A stretch of 51,935 nt of DNA from Chloroflexota bacterium. Lineage in GTDB: Bacteria; Chloroflexota; Anaerolineae; Aggregatilineales; Phototrophicaceae. Positions 8,225 through 19,210 of this stretch are shown in pieces. The position numbers were made by a program, and so were the translations under genes. Position 1 is the first letter of the stretch. Every line of letters begins with the position of its first letter. The DNA is taken from assembly GCA_011523515.1 (NCBI GenBank), contig WTGO01000130.1, positions 1 through 51,935 on the forward strand, written 5' to 3'. Under the pieces are notes generated by a model, which saw only the letters and a program-made list of their open reading frames with translations, was not told the origin of the DNA and did not search any database.

Positions 8225-9436
8225 ATGCAGCGACAGAAATGGTCGATCTTTCTCGCGTGTTTGGCAGCAGTCCTTTGCCTGCCGCTGCTGAGCGGTATGA
8301 GCCGAGGGCAAGAAGGAACGCCGGCGTCCGCCCTGACTACGCCGACCGCGCGCTCATGGCTGCAATCGCCCGCCATCGTCAGTACCGCCATCGCCAAGAC
8401 ATATTCTGCCTCGCCTGATGTAGAGATCGGGCCCTGGGACTATCCGAAAGGCGTCAATCCCCTGACAGGACTGGCTTACCCCAGCGATGAAGCCCTGAGC
8501 CGCCGCAATCTGATCGTCAAGGTCTCCAACTGGCCGCCCAAAGTCCGACCGCAGCACGGGCTGAGTCTGGCGGACCTGGTCTACGAATACGAGGCGGAAG
8601 GCGGCGTGACGCGATTCGCCGCGCTCTACCGCAACAACGCGCCAGAGCAAGTGGGGTCTATTCGCAGCGCGCGCTTGCTTGATATCGAATTGATTAGCAT
8701 GTATGCCGCGCTGCTGGCCTATTCCGGCACCAGCGGACCCATCCACGAGATATATATGAACGCGAATTTTCGCCCTTTGCTGCTGTCGCCGTCCCTCGGC
8801 GACAACTGCGATAACGCTGGCTTCTGTCGCGACGCGACCTACGGCGACCGTGGCTATGAACACACGATGTTTGGCGATACGCGCCAGATGTGGCGGCTGG
8901 CAACGCGGCGCAATCTCAATTTCGGCTATCGCGCCAACGGTTTCGCCTTCAGCTTGCAGCCGAACGAAGGCGGCAAGGAAGCCCGCGACTTGTACATCAA
9001 TTGGTTTGACAGAACCGATGTACGCTGGCAATATGACGAAGCCAGCCGGCGGTATTTCCGATACTCGGACGGGATTCCGCATTTGGACGCCGCGGATGAT
9101 ACGCAGCTCGTTGCCGATAATCTGCTGGTTTTGCAGGTAGTTCATAAACGGCGTCCCGACTTGTTCACGCCTGGCGCCATAGACGAATCCTATGAACTGA
9201 CGCTACAGGGGCGCGGCCCGGCTTATGTATTGCGCGATGGCCTGGTCTATGAGGGCTTCTGGTGGCGGCGCAGCCAGAGCCGCGGTGAGGCGCTGCGCCT
9301 GATATTCTCGGACGGTGAACCCATCACGCTCAAACCCGGGCGAACTTGGATCACTATCACGCGGTCGTTGACCTGGGCGCAGATCAGTAGCGAGCTGGCC
9401 AATCCATCCACGTCGATTGCGCCGACGCAGCCCTAG
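8225..9436 (+). CDS. DUF3048 (YerB-like) exported protein
   Basis: This is a 403-residue protein with an N-terminal signal sequence (basic MQRQK, then a hydrophobic stretch to about residue 25). A DUF3048 domain follows, recognised by NPLTGLAYPSDE, the VRPQHGLSLADLVYEY block and the QVGSIRSAR segment. The family occurs in Firmicutes and Chloroflexota, is usually a lipoprotein or secreted, and has no established biochemical role. An in-frame ATG at 8156 lies inside the minus-35 element, so the ATG at 8225 is chosen. It is followed 75 bases later by mltG, which hints at an envelope function. Confidence 0.85.
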   Translation: MQRQKWSIFLACLAAVLCLPLLSGMSRGQEGTPASALTTPTARSWLQSPAIVSTAIAKTYSASPDVEIGPWDYPKGVNPLTGLAYPSDEALSRRNLIVKVSNWPPKVRPQHGLSLADLVYEYEAEGGVTRFAALYRNNAPEQVGSIRSARLLDIELISMYAALLAYSGTSGPIHEIYMNANFRPLLLSPSLGDNCDNAGFCRDATYGDRGYEHTMFGDTRQMWRLATRRNLNFGYRANGFAFSLQPNEGGKEARDLYINWFDRTDVRWQYDEASRRYFRYSDGIPHLDAADDTQLVADNLLVLQVVHKRRPDLFTPGAIDESYELTLQGRGPAYVLRDGLVYEGFWWRRSQSRGEALRLIFSDGEPITLKPGRTWITITRSLTWAQISSELANPSTSIAPTQP

Positions 9437-9511
9437 GCGTTTGTTGCGCGATATGAGTGATCTGCGTACTATGAACTAGAGCGCCCGTATCGGGCTGTAA
9501 AGGCGCGGCGA

Positions 9512-10615
9512 TTGCAACGTGCGATTCATGGCTTTCTCATAGGATCTGTAATCTTTGTTCTCGTAGCCGGGCTGGCCGCGGTTGGCGCCTACCTCGCGAC
9601 GGACGGACAGATCATCTTCACAGCGCAAAATCTTATATTGCGCCTGCAACTGGCAAACCTTCAGGCGGAACTTGACACCCCATTCAGCAGCGACTCCAAC
9701 CCAATCCGATTTCGCATCGCGCCGGGTTCGGGCGCCGGCGCCATCGCCGCGGCTCTTGTCGACCAGGGGCTCATCCGCGATGCTGAGCTATTCATCAACT
9801 ACGCGCGCGTTGAAGGCTTTGACCGGCGCTTTGAGGCAGGCATGTACTTTCTTAATCAAGCGCAGTCTATCCGGCAGATCGCCGCGATTCTGACGGATTC
9901 CAGCAAGAGCTTTATTTCATTTCGCATGCCGGAAGGCGCGCGGATTGAAGAATTGGCTGCGCTGGTCGACCAGAATGCGCTGTTTGACTTCTCCGGCGCC
10001 GAATTCCTGCTGCTGATCGACGAAGGCGCCGAGCTGCCGACCGCCATTGCCGCATGGGCCGGCATACCCGAGGGCGCATCGCTGGAAGGCTTTATGTTCC
10101 CCGATACCTATCAGCTGCCGCCTGACATCACGGCGGTGGCGTTGCGCGATACCTTGTTGCGCAGCTTTCGTGAACGTGTGGGGGATTCCCTGCGCGCCGC
10201 TGCGCTGGAGCAGAACCTAACCTTGTACCAAGTCGCGACCCTGGCGTCGATCGTCGAGCGCGAAGCTGTTTGGCGTGATGAGCACGCTCTAATTGCCAGC
10301 GTCTACCGCAATCGCCTGGCTATCGGCATGGCGCTGGAGGCCGATCCGACGGTGCAATACGGCCTGCAAGGCGCCCGCGGAAGCTGGTGGCCCCAAATCA
10401 CGCAAGCCGATTATCACGCTGTGAACTCACCCTATAACACCTACCTCAATCGTGAACTGCCGCCCGGCCCGATCGCCAGCCCGGGACTATCCGCCATTCA
10501 GGCCGCCATATATCCCGAAGAGTCGGAATATTTTTATTTTCGCGCTGCTTGCGACGGCTCGCATTATCATAAATTCGCCATTACCTTCGACGAGCATCTG
10601 CAGAACGCCTGCTGA
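9512..10615 (+). CDS. mltG: Endolytic murein transglycosylase MltG
   Basis: MltG cleaves nascent glycan strands at the membrane and thereby terminates their elongation. The protein has 367 residues: one N-terminal membrane helix (about residues 8-30), a LysM-like region, then the YceG catalytic domain. The catalytic glutamate is Glu249 in LASIVEREA, followed by the family segments YRNRL, LEADPTVQYG and YNTYL. The start is a TTG with a modest upstream AAGG. Convergent deoA ends 33 bases downstream. Confidence 0.95.
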   Translation: MQRAIHGFLIGSVIFVLVAGLAAVGAYLATDGQIIFTAQNLILRLQLANLQAELDTPFSSDSNPIRFRIAPGSGAGAIAAALVDQGLIRDAELFINYARVEGFDRRFEAGMYFLNQAQSIRQIAAILTDSSKSFISFRMPEGARIEELAALVDQNALFDFSGAEFLLLIDEGAELPTAIAAWAGIPEGASLEGFMFPDTYQLPPDITAVALRDTLLRSFRERVGDSLRAAALEQNLTLYQVATLASIVEREAVWRDEHALIASVYRNRLAIGMALEADPTVQYGLQGARGSWWPQITQADYHAVNSPYNTYLNRELPPGPIASPGLSAIQAAIYPEESEYFYFRAACDGSHYHKFAITFDEHLQNAC

Positions 10616-10647
10616 GGTCCCCCGGTCACCATGGTTGGGGCAGCAGG

Positions 10648-11973
10648 CTACATGTCCCGGCCCTCGACCACGCCATGAAACAGCGGCAGGCGCGGGACCG
10701 GCTCGGCGCTGTGTTTGACCGCATCCGCCAACAGCTCCAGGGCGGCCTGCAATCGACCGTCGTCGTTTGCGTGCACGGTCATCAAAAGCTCGCCGGCTGA
10801 GACCGGGTCGCCAACGTTGGCGTGGATCTCGATACCTACGGCGTGATCAATCGCATCTTCTTTGGACGATCTACCCGCGCCCAAGGCCAAGGCCGCCCAG
10901 GCGACTTTGTCCGCTTCGACTGCGGCTACGAATCCGCCGTCACGAGCGAGCAGGTTGTAACGCAGCCTGGCTTGCGGCAGGCGGCTCAAGTCCTCGACTT
11001 GACGCAGATCTCCGCCGTGAGCGGCCACCATGCGGCCAAAGTATTCAAAGGCATCGCCGGAGCGCAGCGCACGGTCAACTTCATGACGGGTTTCGGTCAG
11101 ATCCGTTCTGCTTTCGCCACGGCCCGCCAGGCGCAACATGTGAGCCGCAATCTCCACACAATGGTCATGGATGTCCTCCGGACCCTTACCCTTCAGAGTC
11201 TTGACCGCTTCCGACACTTCCAGCGCATTTCCCACCGCCGCGCCCAGCGGCTGATTCATATCCGACAGCAGAGCGACCATATCGCGGCCGGCGTCGACGC
11301 CGATCCTGACCATGGCGGTTGCCAACGCGCGCGCTTCGCCCGGCGTCTTCATGAATGAGCCGTTTCCCGCCTTCACATCCAGGACGATGCCGCCAGCGCC
11401 TGCAGCCAGCTTTTTGCTCATTATGCTGCTAGCGATCAAGGGCAAACTGGCGACTGTTCCAGTGACATCGCGCAGCGCATAGATTTTGCCATCGGCCGGC
11501 GCCATCGACTTGCTTTGCCCCGCGAGTACGATACCGGTTTCTCGCGCAATGCGTCGAAACTCGGTCTCGCTCAAATTGGCGTCGTAGCCGGATATCGATT
11601 CGAGCTTGTCCAGCGTGCCGCCGGTGAATCCCAATCCACGTCCGCTCATCTTGGCGATAGGCACGCCAAAAGATGCCACCAGCGGCAATACGATCAACGA
11701 GGTCTTGTCGCCGACGCCGCCGGAGGAGTGCTTGTCGACGGCGTAGTCGGTGATATCCGACAAGTCCAGCATGTCGCCCGATTCCGCCATGGCCATGGTC
11801 AGGTTAACGGTCTCCGCGCGGCTCATGCCTTGGAAAAAGATCGCCATCAAAAGGGCGGACGCCTGGTAATCGGGGATATCGCCCGCGGTAAAACCATTGA
11901 TGAAAAACCGAATTTCGCTATTGCTTAAAGGCTGGCCATCCCGCTTCTTCTCAATCAGGTCGATCATTCTCAT
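10648..11973 (-). CDS. Pyrimidine-nucleoside phosphorylase
   Basis: This enzyme cleaves thymidine, deoxyuridine or uridine with phosphate to give the base and (deoxy)ribose-1-phosphate for salvage. It has 441 residues, which fits the DeoA/Pdp family. The phosphate-binding motif KHSSGGVGDKTS and the segments MSGRGLGFTGGTLDKLES and VKAGNGSFM are all present. The start ATG has AGGAG nine bases upstream. Sequence alone does not separate thymidine phosphorylase (deoA) from the broader pyrimidine enzyme (pdp). It is divergent from the DsbA-like gene. Confidence 0.95.
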   Translation of the reverse strand: MRMIDLIEKKRDGQPLSNSEIRFFINGFTAGDIPDYQASALLMAIFFQGMSRAETVNLTMAMAESGDMLDLSDITDYAVDKHSSGGVGDKTSLIVLPLVASFGVPIAKMSGRGLGFTGGTLDKLESISGYDANLSETEFRRIARETGIVLAGQSKSMAPADGKIYALRDVTGTVASLPLIASSIMSKKLAAGAGGIVLDVKAGNGSFMKTPGEARALATAMVRIGVDAGRDMVALLSDMNQPLGAAVGNALEVSEAVKTLKGKGPEDIHDHCVEIAAHMLRLAGRGESRTDLTETRHEVDRALRSGDAFEYFGRMVAAHGGDLRQVEDLSRLPQARLRYNLLARDGGFVAAVEADKVAWAALALGAGRSSKEDAIDHAVGIEIHANVGDPVSAGELLMTVHANDDGRLQAALELLADAVKHSAEPVPRLPLFHGVVEGRDM

Positions 11974-12020
11974 TGGATCGCGCTCCTGGAATCGCTGCCG
12001 CCGCTTGGTCTGGCGCCAAG

Positions 12021-12026
12021 ATTATA
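12021..12026 (-). promoter_or_regulatory. Minus-10 element of the nucleoside phosphorylase gene
   Basis: TATAAT on the minus strand, 47 bases ahead of the start codon. No convincing minus-35 was found. Confidence 0.4.
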
Positions 12027-12170
12027 CAACATATGGCAGCGTCTTAATTCGCTGGCCTGCCCGACGGAAGAGAATTGACGTCTCCCCATTTGATTTGTAC
12101 GATTTGGAGAGAGCGAGGGTATAACAATCGCTTCATGACAAGAACAGTAAATTGACTGAGGGTGGTGATC

Positions 12171-12860
12171 GTGACGCAAAAGACCAAGAACATGCCGCAG
12201 CGCAACCGACTGATTCTCGGCGGTATCATCGTCGCCGCTGTGATAGTCGCCGTCATTTTCGTTGTGCTGTCCAGTCAGAGCTCCTTCAGCGAGTTAACGA
12301 CCGATTACTCCAAGATCACCCAGGCGCGCCAAGACGATGGCGGATTCGTCTTGGGCGAGCCCGACGCGCCGATCACGGTGGTCGCTTTTGAGGACTTCCT
12401 CTGTGGCCACTGCCAACGCTACAAAGCGACTACCGAGAAGTTCATCGACCAGTTCGTCGCCACGGGCCGCGCCCGCTTTGAATATCGCATGCTGCCAGTT
12501 GTGCATGCCGGTTACTCGCGCCTGGCCGGACAGTTGGCGGAATGCGCGGAGACGCTGCGCCCGGGCTCATTCTGGAATGCGCACGACGCGCTCTTCCAAA
12601 TCGCCAGCGCCCGCAGCTTCAGCGACGCCTCCTCCCGCACCTTCGCCGAAATGATGAACATGTCGTACACCGAGCTGCTGGAATGCACGCAAGACGCCGT
12701 GCAAATTGACAAGGATATTCAGCTCGCCAATCAATACCAGGTTACTGGCACGCCGACCGTCTTTGTCAGCTACGGCAACGGTCCGCTGCAACGCACTCGC
12801 TTTGGGCAGCAGCCGAATTTTGACCAGCTCGCCATCCTGGTGCAGGAAGCCGGCGGCTAA
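12171..12860 (+). CDS. Membrane-anchored DsbA-like thioredoxin-fold protein
   Basis: This is a 229-residue thiol oxidoreductase of the DsbA / BdbD type. It has one membrane helix near the N-terminus (about residues 15-37) and an extracytoplasmic thioredoxin-fold domain. The active site is Cys78-Gly-His-Cys81 in DFLCGHCQRYK, and the cis-proline loop reads VTGTPTVF. The substrate is probably secreted protein thiols; partners such as a DsbB/VKOR protein are not visible here. Three GTG codons (12162, 12165, 12171) could start it; GAGGG upstream fits the last best. A downstream minor feature is a 55-base gap to mtnA. Confidence 0.9.
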   Translation: MTQKTKNMPQRNRLILGGIIVAAVIVAVIFVVLSSQSSFSELTTDYSKITQARQDDGGFVLGEPDAPITVVAFEDFLCGHCQRYKATTEKFIDQFVATGRARFEYRMLPVVHAGYSRLAGQLAECAETLRPGSFWNAHDALFQIASARSFSDASSRTFAEMMNMSYTELLECTQDAVQIDKDIQLANQYQVTGTPTVFVSYGNGPLQRTRFGQQPNFDQLAILVQEAGG

Positions 12861-12915
12861 ACCACTGGATCGCGATTGCCGGCGATGTTATGCCGACTGC
12901 GACAGGACAAGTATC

Positions 12916-13959
12916 GTGCGCAGCGTAGAATGGGAGCAGGGCGCGGTCAAGATGATTGACCAGCGCGCTCTGCCCTGGACACTGGAGTACGTGTATCTGC
13001 GTTCGGTCGAAGCCGTCGCCGAGAGCATCCGCAATATGACCGTGCGCGGAGCGCCGGCGATTGGCGCGGCTGCGGCTTTCGGCATGGCCTTAGCGGCTCA
13101 GAATAGCGTTGCGGCGACCGTAGGCAAGCTAATTGACCAACTACGTCTTGATGGCGAGATGCTGAAGGCTTCGCGTCCGACGGCAGTCAATTTGGCTTGG
13201 GCGGTTGATCGACTTCAGGAAATCGCCGACAGTGGCGAATTCAACAGCGCGGATGACTTGCGCGAGGTTTTGCTGGCGGCGGCGCAGCAGATCGCCGATG
13301 ATGATGTCCGCATTAACAGCCGCATGGGGGCGCTGGGCGCCGCGCTGATTGACAATGGCGCGACCGTCCTGCACCATTGCAATACCGGCGCCCTGGCCAC
13401 GGTCGATTACGGCACCGCGCTCGGCGTCATCCGCGCCGCATTCGAAGCGGGCAAAGACTTTCATGTTCTGCTCGACGAAACGCGCCCGCGCTTGCAGGGC
13501 TCGCGACTCAGCGCCTGGGAGCTGGAACAGCTGGGCGTGAGCTACGATATTATCCCGGATACGGCGGCCGGTTATTATATGCAGCAGGGTGAGGTCAGTA
13601 TCATCTTGGTAGGCACCGACCGGGTGGCGGCAAATGGCGACTTCGCCAATAAAATTGGCACCTATCAGCTGGCGCTCATGGCCCAGGCGCACAGCATTCC
13701 CTTTTACACAGTCGCGCCGACTTCGACCATTGATCTGAGCTTGAGCAGCGGCGAGCAGATCCCCATCGAATTGCGCGACCCCGCCGAAGTGACCACCCCC
13801 TACGGCAATCCGATCGTGCCTGCCCATTTCAAGGCGCGGAATCCGGCCTTTGACGTCACGCCCCATCGCTATCTCAGCGGAATAGTGACCGAGAACGGCA
13901 TAGCGCGCGCGCCTTTCGTCGAGAGCTTGCGGCGCGCTGTGGCTGGCGAACAAGTATAA
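12916..13959 (+). CDS. mtnA: S-methyl-5-thioribose-1-phosphate isomerase
   Basis: MtnA converts methylthioribose-1-phosphate to methylthioribulose-1-phosphate, the second step after MtnP in methylthioadenosine salvage. The protein has 348 residues. Catalytic residues are present: Cys155 in HHCNTGALA and Asp235 in VGTDRVAANGD, with NMTVRGAPAIG and the ETRPRLQGSRL segment. The GTG start with AGGAC upstream is preferred; the open frame continues to 12706 but overlaps the DsbA-like gene. The next two genes (sugar kinase, ahcY) handle the other SAM by-product, so this is a SAM-recycling cluster. Later salvage steps (mtnB/C/D/W/X) are not visible. Confidence 0.96.
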   Translation: MRSVEWEQGAVKMIDQRALPWTLEYVYLRSVEAVAESIRNMTVRGAPAIGAAAAFGMALAAQNSVAATVGKLIDQLRLDGEMLKASRPTAVNLAWAVDRLQEIADSGEFNSADDLREVLLAAAQQIADDDVRINSRMGALGAALIDNGATVLHHCNTGALATVDYGTALGVIRAAFEAGKDFHVLLDETRPRLQGSRLSAWELEQLGVSYDIIPDTAAGYYMQQGEVSIILVGTDRVAANGDFANKIGTYQLALMAQAHSIPFYTVAPTSTIDLSLSSGEQIPIELRDPAEVTTPYGNPIVPAHFKARNPAFDVTPHRYLSGIVTENGIARAPFVESLRRAVAGEQV

Positions 13960-13995
13960 CGGCAGATCATCCGTAGTCGCGCTCCCATTCTGCGC

Positions 13996-14001
13996 TATAA
14001 T
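13996..14001 (+). promoter_or_regulatory. Minus-10 element ahead of the PfkB-family kinase
   Basis: A perfect TATAAT (as CTATAATGC) 41 bases upstream of the ATG; the minus-35 is not recognisable. Confidence 0.4.
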
Positions 14002-14042
14002 GCCGGCTTGACTTATCCGCTTCCACTCCCTGGATATCAGCG

Positions 14043-14999
14043 ATGCAAACTTTGGTTACCGGCGCAATCGCCTACGACTACTTAATGCGCTTCCCCGGCA
14101 GGTTTCGGGAGCATTTTCTCTCGGATGAATTGCACGACATGAGCCTCAGCTTCCTGGTCGATGACATGACCAAGCACTGGGGCGGCACAGCGGCCAACAT
14201 CGCCTTCTGCATGGCCAAGCTCGGCATGAAACCCAAGCTCATGGGCACAGTAGGGCAGGACTTCGGCGATTATCGACAGTGGCTGGAAAGCGGCGGCGTC
14301 GATTGCAGCACAGTGATTCAGCTGGACGATGTTTTCACCGCCTCCTTCTTCTCCAACACCGATGTCGATAACAGCCAACTGGCATTCTTTTACGGCGGAG
14401 CGATGAACCGCGGGCGCGACTATCGCATCGCCGACGTGACCGACGAAAGACCGGATCTGGTGGTCATTACGCCTAACGATCCAGTCGCCATGGTCAACTT
14501 GTGCGAAGAATGCCGCCGGCGCGACTTGCCCTTTATGTATGACCCCGGCCAGCAAGTGGCGCGCTTGAATGGCGACGAGCTGGCCCAGGGCATGCGTGGC
14601 GCCTACGTGCTGGTCGTGAATCTCTATGAAGCGCGGATCATCTATGAAAAGACTGGACTAGGCCTTGACGATCTGCGCGCGCAAGCGGAAATCGTCATCA
14701 TCACCGAAAGCGAAAAGGGTTCCAAGATATACAAGGGCGCTCAGGTCATTGAAGTGGGCGCTTTCGCGCCGCGGACGATAGCCGATCCTACCGGCGCGGG
14801 CGACGCCTATCGCGCCGGTCTTATCCTTGGGATGAGCCGAGGTTTTCCGCTGCAGCTTTCGGCGCAGATTGGCGCTCTGAACGCCACGTATGTGCTCGAA
14901 GTGGTCGGAACGCAGAACCACAGTTTCACCCTGGCGGACTTCGTGCAGCGCTTCCGCAGCCTGGCGGATGACCACGGTCTGCTCGACGCGCTGCTTTAG
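14043..14999 (+). CDS. PfkB-family carbohydrate kinase, probably adenosine kinase
   Basis: This is a 318-residue ribokinase-fold kinase. The catalytic/anion-hole motif DPTGAGDAYRAG is intact with Asp254 as the base, and the N-terminal WGGTAANIAFCMAKLG glycine motif is typical. The family covers ribokinase, adenosine kinase and others, so sequence motifs alone do not fix the substrate. Its place between mtnA and ahcY argues for adenosine: adenosylhomocysteinase releases adenosine, and its removal as AMP pulls that reversible reaction forward. It has its own TATAAT box, so it may be transcribed apart from mtnA. Confidence 0.88.
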   Translation: MQTLVTGAIAYDYLMRFPGRFREHFLSDELHDMSLSFLVDDMTKHWGGTAANIAFCMAKLGMKPKLMGTVGQDFGDYRQWLESGGVDCSTVIQLDDVFTASFFSNTDVDNSQLAFFYGGAMNRGRDYRIADVTDERPDLVVITPNDPVAMVNLCEECRRRDLPFMYDPGQQVARLNGDELAQGMRGAYVLVVNLYEARIIYEKTGLGLDDLRAQAEIVIITESEKGSKIYKGAQVIEVGAFAPRTIADPTGAGDAYRAGLILGMSRGFPLQLSAQIGALNATYVLEVVGTQNHSFTLADFVQRFRSLADDHGLLDALL

Positions 15000-15032
15000 C
15001 AACCCTGGCGTCCACATTCCTCGACATGAATC

Positions 15033-15061
15033 ACGACAGGCATTTGCAATTATGCTAGAAT
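15033..15061 (+). promoter_or_regulatory. Promoter of ahcY
   Basis: ACGACA (15033-15038) and TAGAAT (15056-15061) are spaced by 17 bases. The roughly 45-base leader is too short for, and does not resemble, a SAM or SAH riboswitch. Confidence 0.55.
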
Positions 15062-15073
15062 GCCTGCGTCTGA

Positions 15074-16375
<1,302 letters not shown>

Positions 16376-16475
16376 GTCGTCTTTCTGCGCAAGGCGCGCA
16401 ACGCAAATAACGCCGATCCTCATGCGCTGATAAGGTTGACGTGTTGATCGCACGGCGCACGCAGGATTGGAGAGC

Positions 16476-19127
16476 ATGAAATCTATCCGAATCGCAATTG
16501 CCCTTCTGGCAGCAATTCTGTCGCTAAGCGCGACTGTTTTGCCAGCGCAGGGTCAAGACTTGGCGCAGATTCGCTTTGTCCACGTGGATGCCGGAAGCCC
16601 CGCCCTGGACGTCTACGTAAATGGAGAGCTGGCCGCCACTAATGTGACCTACGGCGGTTCAACGGCATATATGCATGTACCGGCTGGCGTGATCGGGCTC
16701 ACAGCTAATCTCGCCACGACATCCGTCCAACTGATCAACGAAACGCTATCGCTGAATGCGGACTCCGCCGTTGTCATTCTGTCTTCCCGCGCCGACAGGC
16801 GTATTCACGTCGCGGCCGACGATCTCAGCGAGCTGGCCTTTGGCGGCACTCGCTTCTCGCTGTTTAACGCGCTGGATGAGGAGGCGACGCTTGCGCTGGT
16901 CGCCGCGGACGACGAAGAGATCGCGCAAGCAATTCTGTCGCCGGGCACCGGCGACGTTCCCCACGAGGTTGACGCGGGGACCTACAACTTGTCCGTTGAC
17001 TCGACCGACAATGAGTCCGGCGCGGACCTTCAACTTTTCGAAGCGCCACTTAGGGCTGGAACCAGCCATGTATTGATCATTCACGGGACGCAAGCTGATC
17101 CGCAGTTGCTCTCGCTTTCGAGCTCGACCGCAGGCGGCGTTTACAGCGGCAGAATGCGCTTTGTGCATGCGATCGCTGGCGCTGCGCCGCTGGATGTACA
17201 GATCAACGGCCAACTTGTCTTGCCCGCGCTGGCCTTCGCCGCGCCGTCCCAGCATATCGCGCTGCCCAGCGGATCGCATCGCATCGCCCTCGTCCTCGGT
17301 TCCGCCGAGATCATGTCGGAGCAGCTGCTTATCCGAGCCGGGGAATTGAGCACGGTTGCCATCATGGGTTCCAGCGCCGGTCTAAAAATGCGCAGCTTCG
17401 GCGATTCTACTGACGGAGTCGACGAATCTTCGGCAGTCGTCAGCCTGATAAACGCAATTCCCGGCAGTGTCATCAGCCACGTTCAGCTGGAGGGCGGCGC
17501 AATCGCCGCATTCAACGTGCCCTTTGGCGAGGCCGGCGACGCCGCTAGGATCGTCCCTGGAACGCAATCTATGACCCTGCACCTGGATATCGGCGATGAC
17601 CGTGGAGCGGTAGAAGTGCCCGCTCGCCACTTCGCCGGCGGCTCCTATTACAACCTGATCGCGCTGGCTGGCGGAGCGTTTTCGGCGCCGCGACTGCTCG
17701 TCGCCGAGACAAGCTTGCGGCGTCAGGTGCGTGCAAGCGCGCCCATGACGGAAGCCGCGGAACTCACGGAGGCCGAGGCGGATGTCCAGCCTGAGCTGAT
17801 GGCTGAGCAACAATCCGAGGCGCAAGCGGACGCAGCGGCCGAGGTGGAATCAGCGGCCGAAAGCGAAGCTGCGCAAGTTGACGAAGCGACCCAGCCTGAA
17901 TCTTCGCCCGAGGAACTGGCCGGGCCAGACTCCGAGGCGGAATCATCCACACAATCGGAGCAGCTGCCGGCTGAAGACGATGCGTCCGTCGAGACCGAGG
18001 TCATGCCTGAAGAGGCCACCGCGACTGAATCGTCAAACTTGCTTATGCCCGGGAATGAAATCTCTAGCGCTACTCCGTATGCTTTCGTCGTGGTAAATCC
18101 CGATTCGGCTTTGCACATTCGTCAATTCCCGTCGAGTGATGCTTTGTCTCTCGGACTGCTGCCTTCGGCGAGTGATATCTTGGTGCTGGGCCGGCGCGCG
18201 CCGGCTGATATTGATAGCGAAGAACTGAGCCTCTTGCCGGTTGACCTGAGCGATTACACCGAGGATCCGGCCGCGGCGCTGTTGCCGTATCAGGACTTGA
18301 ACGAGGCCGAAACCTGGCTGTTTGTCGTATACATGACACCAGACGGCGGCGCGCTGTACGGTTGGGTTAACGCATTTTATCTCCAAGTCTTTGACCAAAA
18401 CGGAGAGCGTCAGCGGCTGGCAAGCCTGACACCAGTACGGCAGAATCAGCTGGGCGGCTCATCCAACACGGATGTGCGGCCGCCCTTATTGTCCGATCAC
18501 ATCTCCGCCAGGGTGTATGGACTCGATCCCGACGCTTTCCTCAACCTTCGCATTGGCAATGGCGCCAGCACCGAAGTTCTCACACAAGTAGCAGCCGACA
18601 CCGAGCTGGACTTCATCGGACTTGATGCCGCGGAAGAATGGGCATTCGTACGATATGAATCGCCGCAGGGGAACATCGCAACCGGCTGGGCCAGCACGGA
18701 GTTTATCCAGCTGCTTCTCAATGGCAAGCCGGCTTTGGCTGAATCTTTGCGCGCGCTCGATCCGTCAGCCGTGCGCGTGATCGGCGCAGCGGTTGCCGGC
18801 GTGATTCAGCCTGCCGACCCCAGCGAATCGGACGACTCCGACCGGTCAATGGCCGGCATCGTTGGCGAGGTCAATGTCAACGCCGATTCGGCTCTGCACT
18901 TGCGGCGCTACCCCGATGCCACATCTGAATCGCTCGCTCTGATTCCGCGCGGCAGGCATTTGCATCTTGACGGCGTTACCGAGAGCAGCGGCTGGTACAA
19001 GGTCACTTATGAAGGCAATGACGGCTGGGTGGCTGGCGACTATTTGTTGCTCAGCATGGACGGTCGTCAATACGCGCGCGCCTTTTTGGACGATCACCTG
19101 CCGCGTTTCACCGACCTCGGTTCCTGA
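16476..19127 (+). CDS. Secreted DUF4397 / SH3-like multidomain protein
   Basis: This is an 883-residue exported protein. A signal peptide (about residues 1-27, ending near PAQGQ) is followed by three DUF4397-like beta repeats, marked by IRFVHVDAGSPALDVYVNG, MRFVHAIAGAAPLDVQING and the weaker VVSLINAIPGSVISHVQL. Next comes a low-complexity linker of Ala, Glu, Ser and Gln (roughly residues 410-525), then three SH3-like modules with the LHIRQFPSS, LNLRIGNGAS and LHLRRYPDATSES signatures. SH3 modules often bind peptidoglycan, so wall attachment is plausible. A TTG at 16467 could add three residues. No sorting motif or anchor is visible at the C-terminus. Confidence 0.82.
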   Translation: MKSIRIAIALLAAILSLSATVLPAQGQDLAQIRFVHVDAGSPALDVYVNGELAATNVTYGGSTAYMHVPAGVIGLTANLATTSVQLINETLSLNADSAVVILSSRADRRIHVAADDLSELAFGGTRFSLFNALDEEATLALVAADDEEIAQAILSPGTGDVPHEVDAGTYNLSVDSTDNESGADLQLFEAPLRAGTSHVLIIHGTQADPQLLSLSSSTAGGVYSGRMRFVHAIAGAAPLDVQINGQLVLPALAFAAPSQHIALPSGSHRIALVLGSAEIMSEQLLIRAGELSTVAIMGSSAGLKMRSFGDSTDGVDESSAVVSLINAIPGSVISHVQLEGGAIAAFNVPFGEAGDAARIVPGTQSMTLHLDIGDDRGAVEVPARHFAGGSYYNLIALAGGAFSAPRLLVAETSLRRQVRASAPMTEAAELTEAEADVQPELMAEQQSEAQADAAAEVESAAESEAAQVDEATQPESSPEELAGPDSEAESSTQSEQLPAEDDASVETEVMPEEATATESSNLLMPGNEISSATPYAFVVVNPDSALHIRQFPSSDALSLGLLPSASDILVLGRRAPADIDSEELSLLPVDLSDYTEDPAAALLPYQDLNEAETWLFVVYMTPDGGALYGWVNAFYLQVFDQNGERQRLASLTPVRQNQLGGSSNTDVRPPLLSDHISARVYGLDPDAFLNLRIGNGASTEVLTQVAADTELDFIGLDAAEEWAFVRYESPQGNIATGWASTEFIQLLLNGKPALAESLRALDPSAVRVIGAAVAGVIQPADPSESDDSDRSMAGIVGEVNVNADSALHLRRYPDATSESLALIPRGRHLHLDGVTESSGWYKVTYEGNDGWVAGDYLLLSMDGRQYARAFLDDHLPRFTDLGS

Positions 19128-19210
19128 TTTTCTGAAACCGCGATTCAGTGGTGTTCTCACGCTTTGCAGGTCATGACCCTTTGCCGATTACGGACATCGT
19201 TGCCTTTCGG

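Noticed and set aside
8354..9145. Minus-strand frame of 263 codons
   Set aside because: Antisense shadow of the DUF3048 gene, with no ribosome binding site or motifs.
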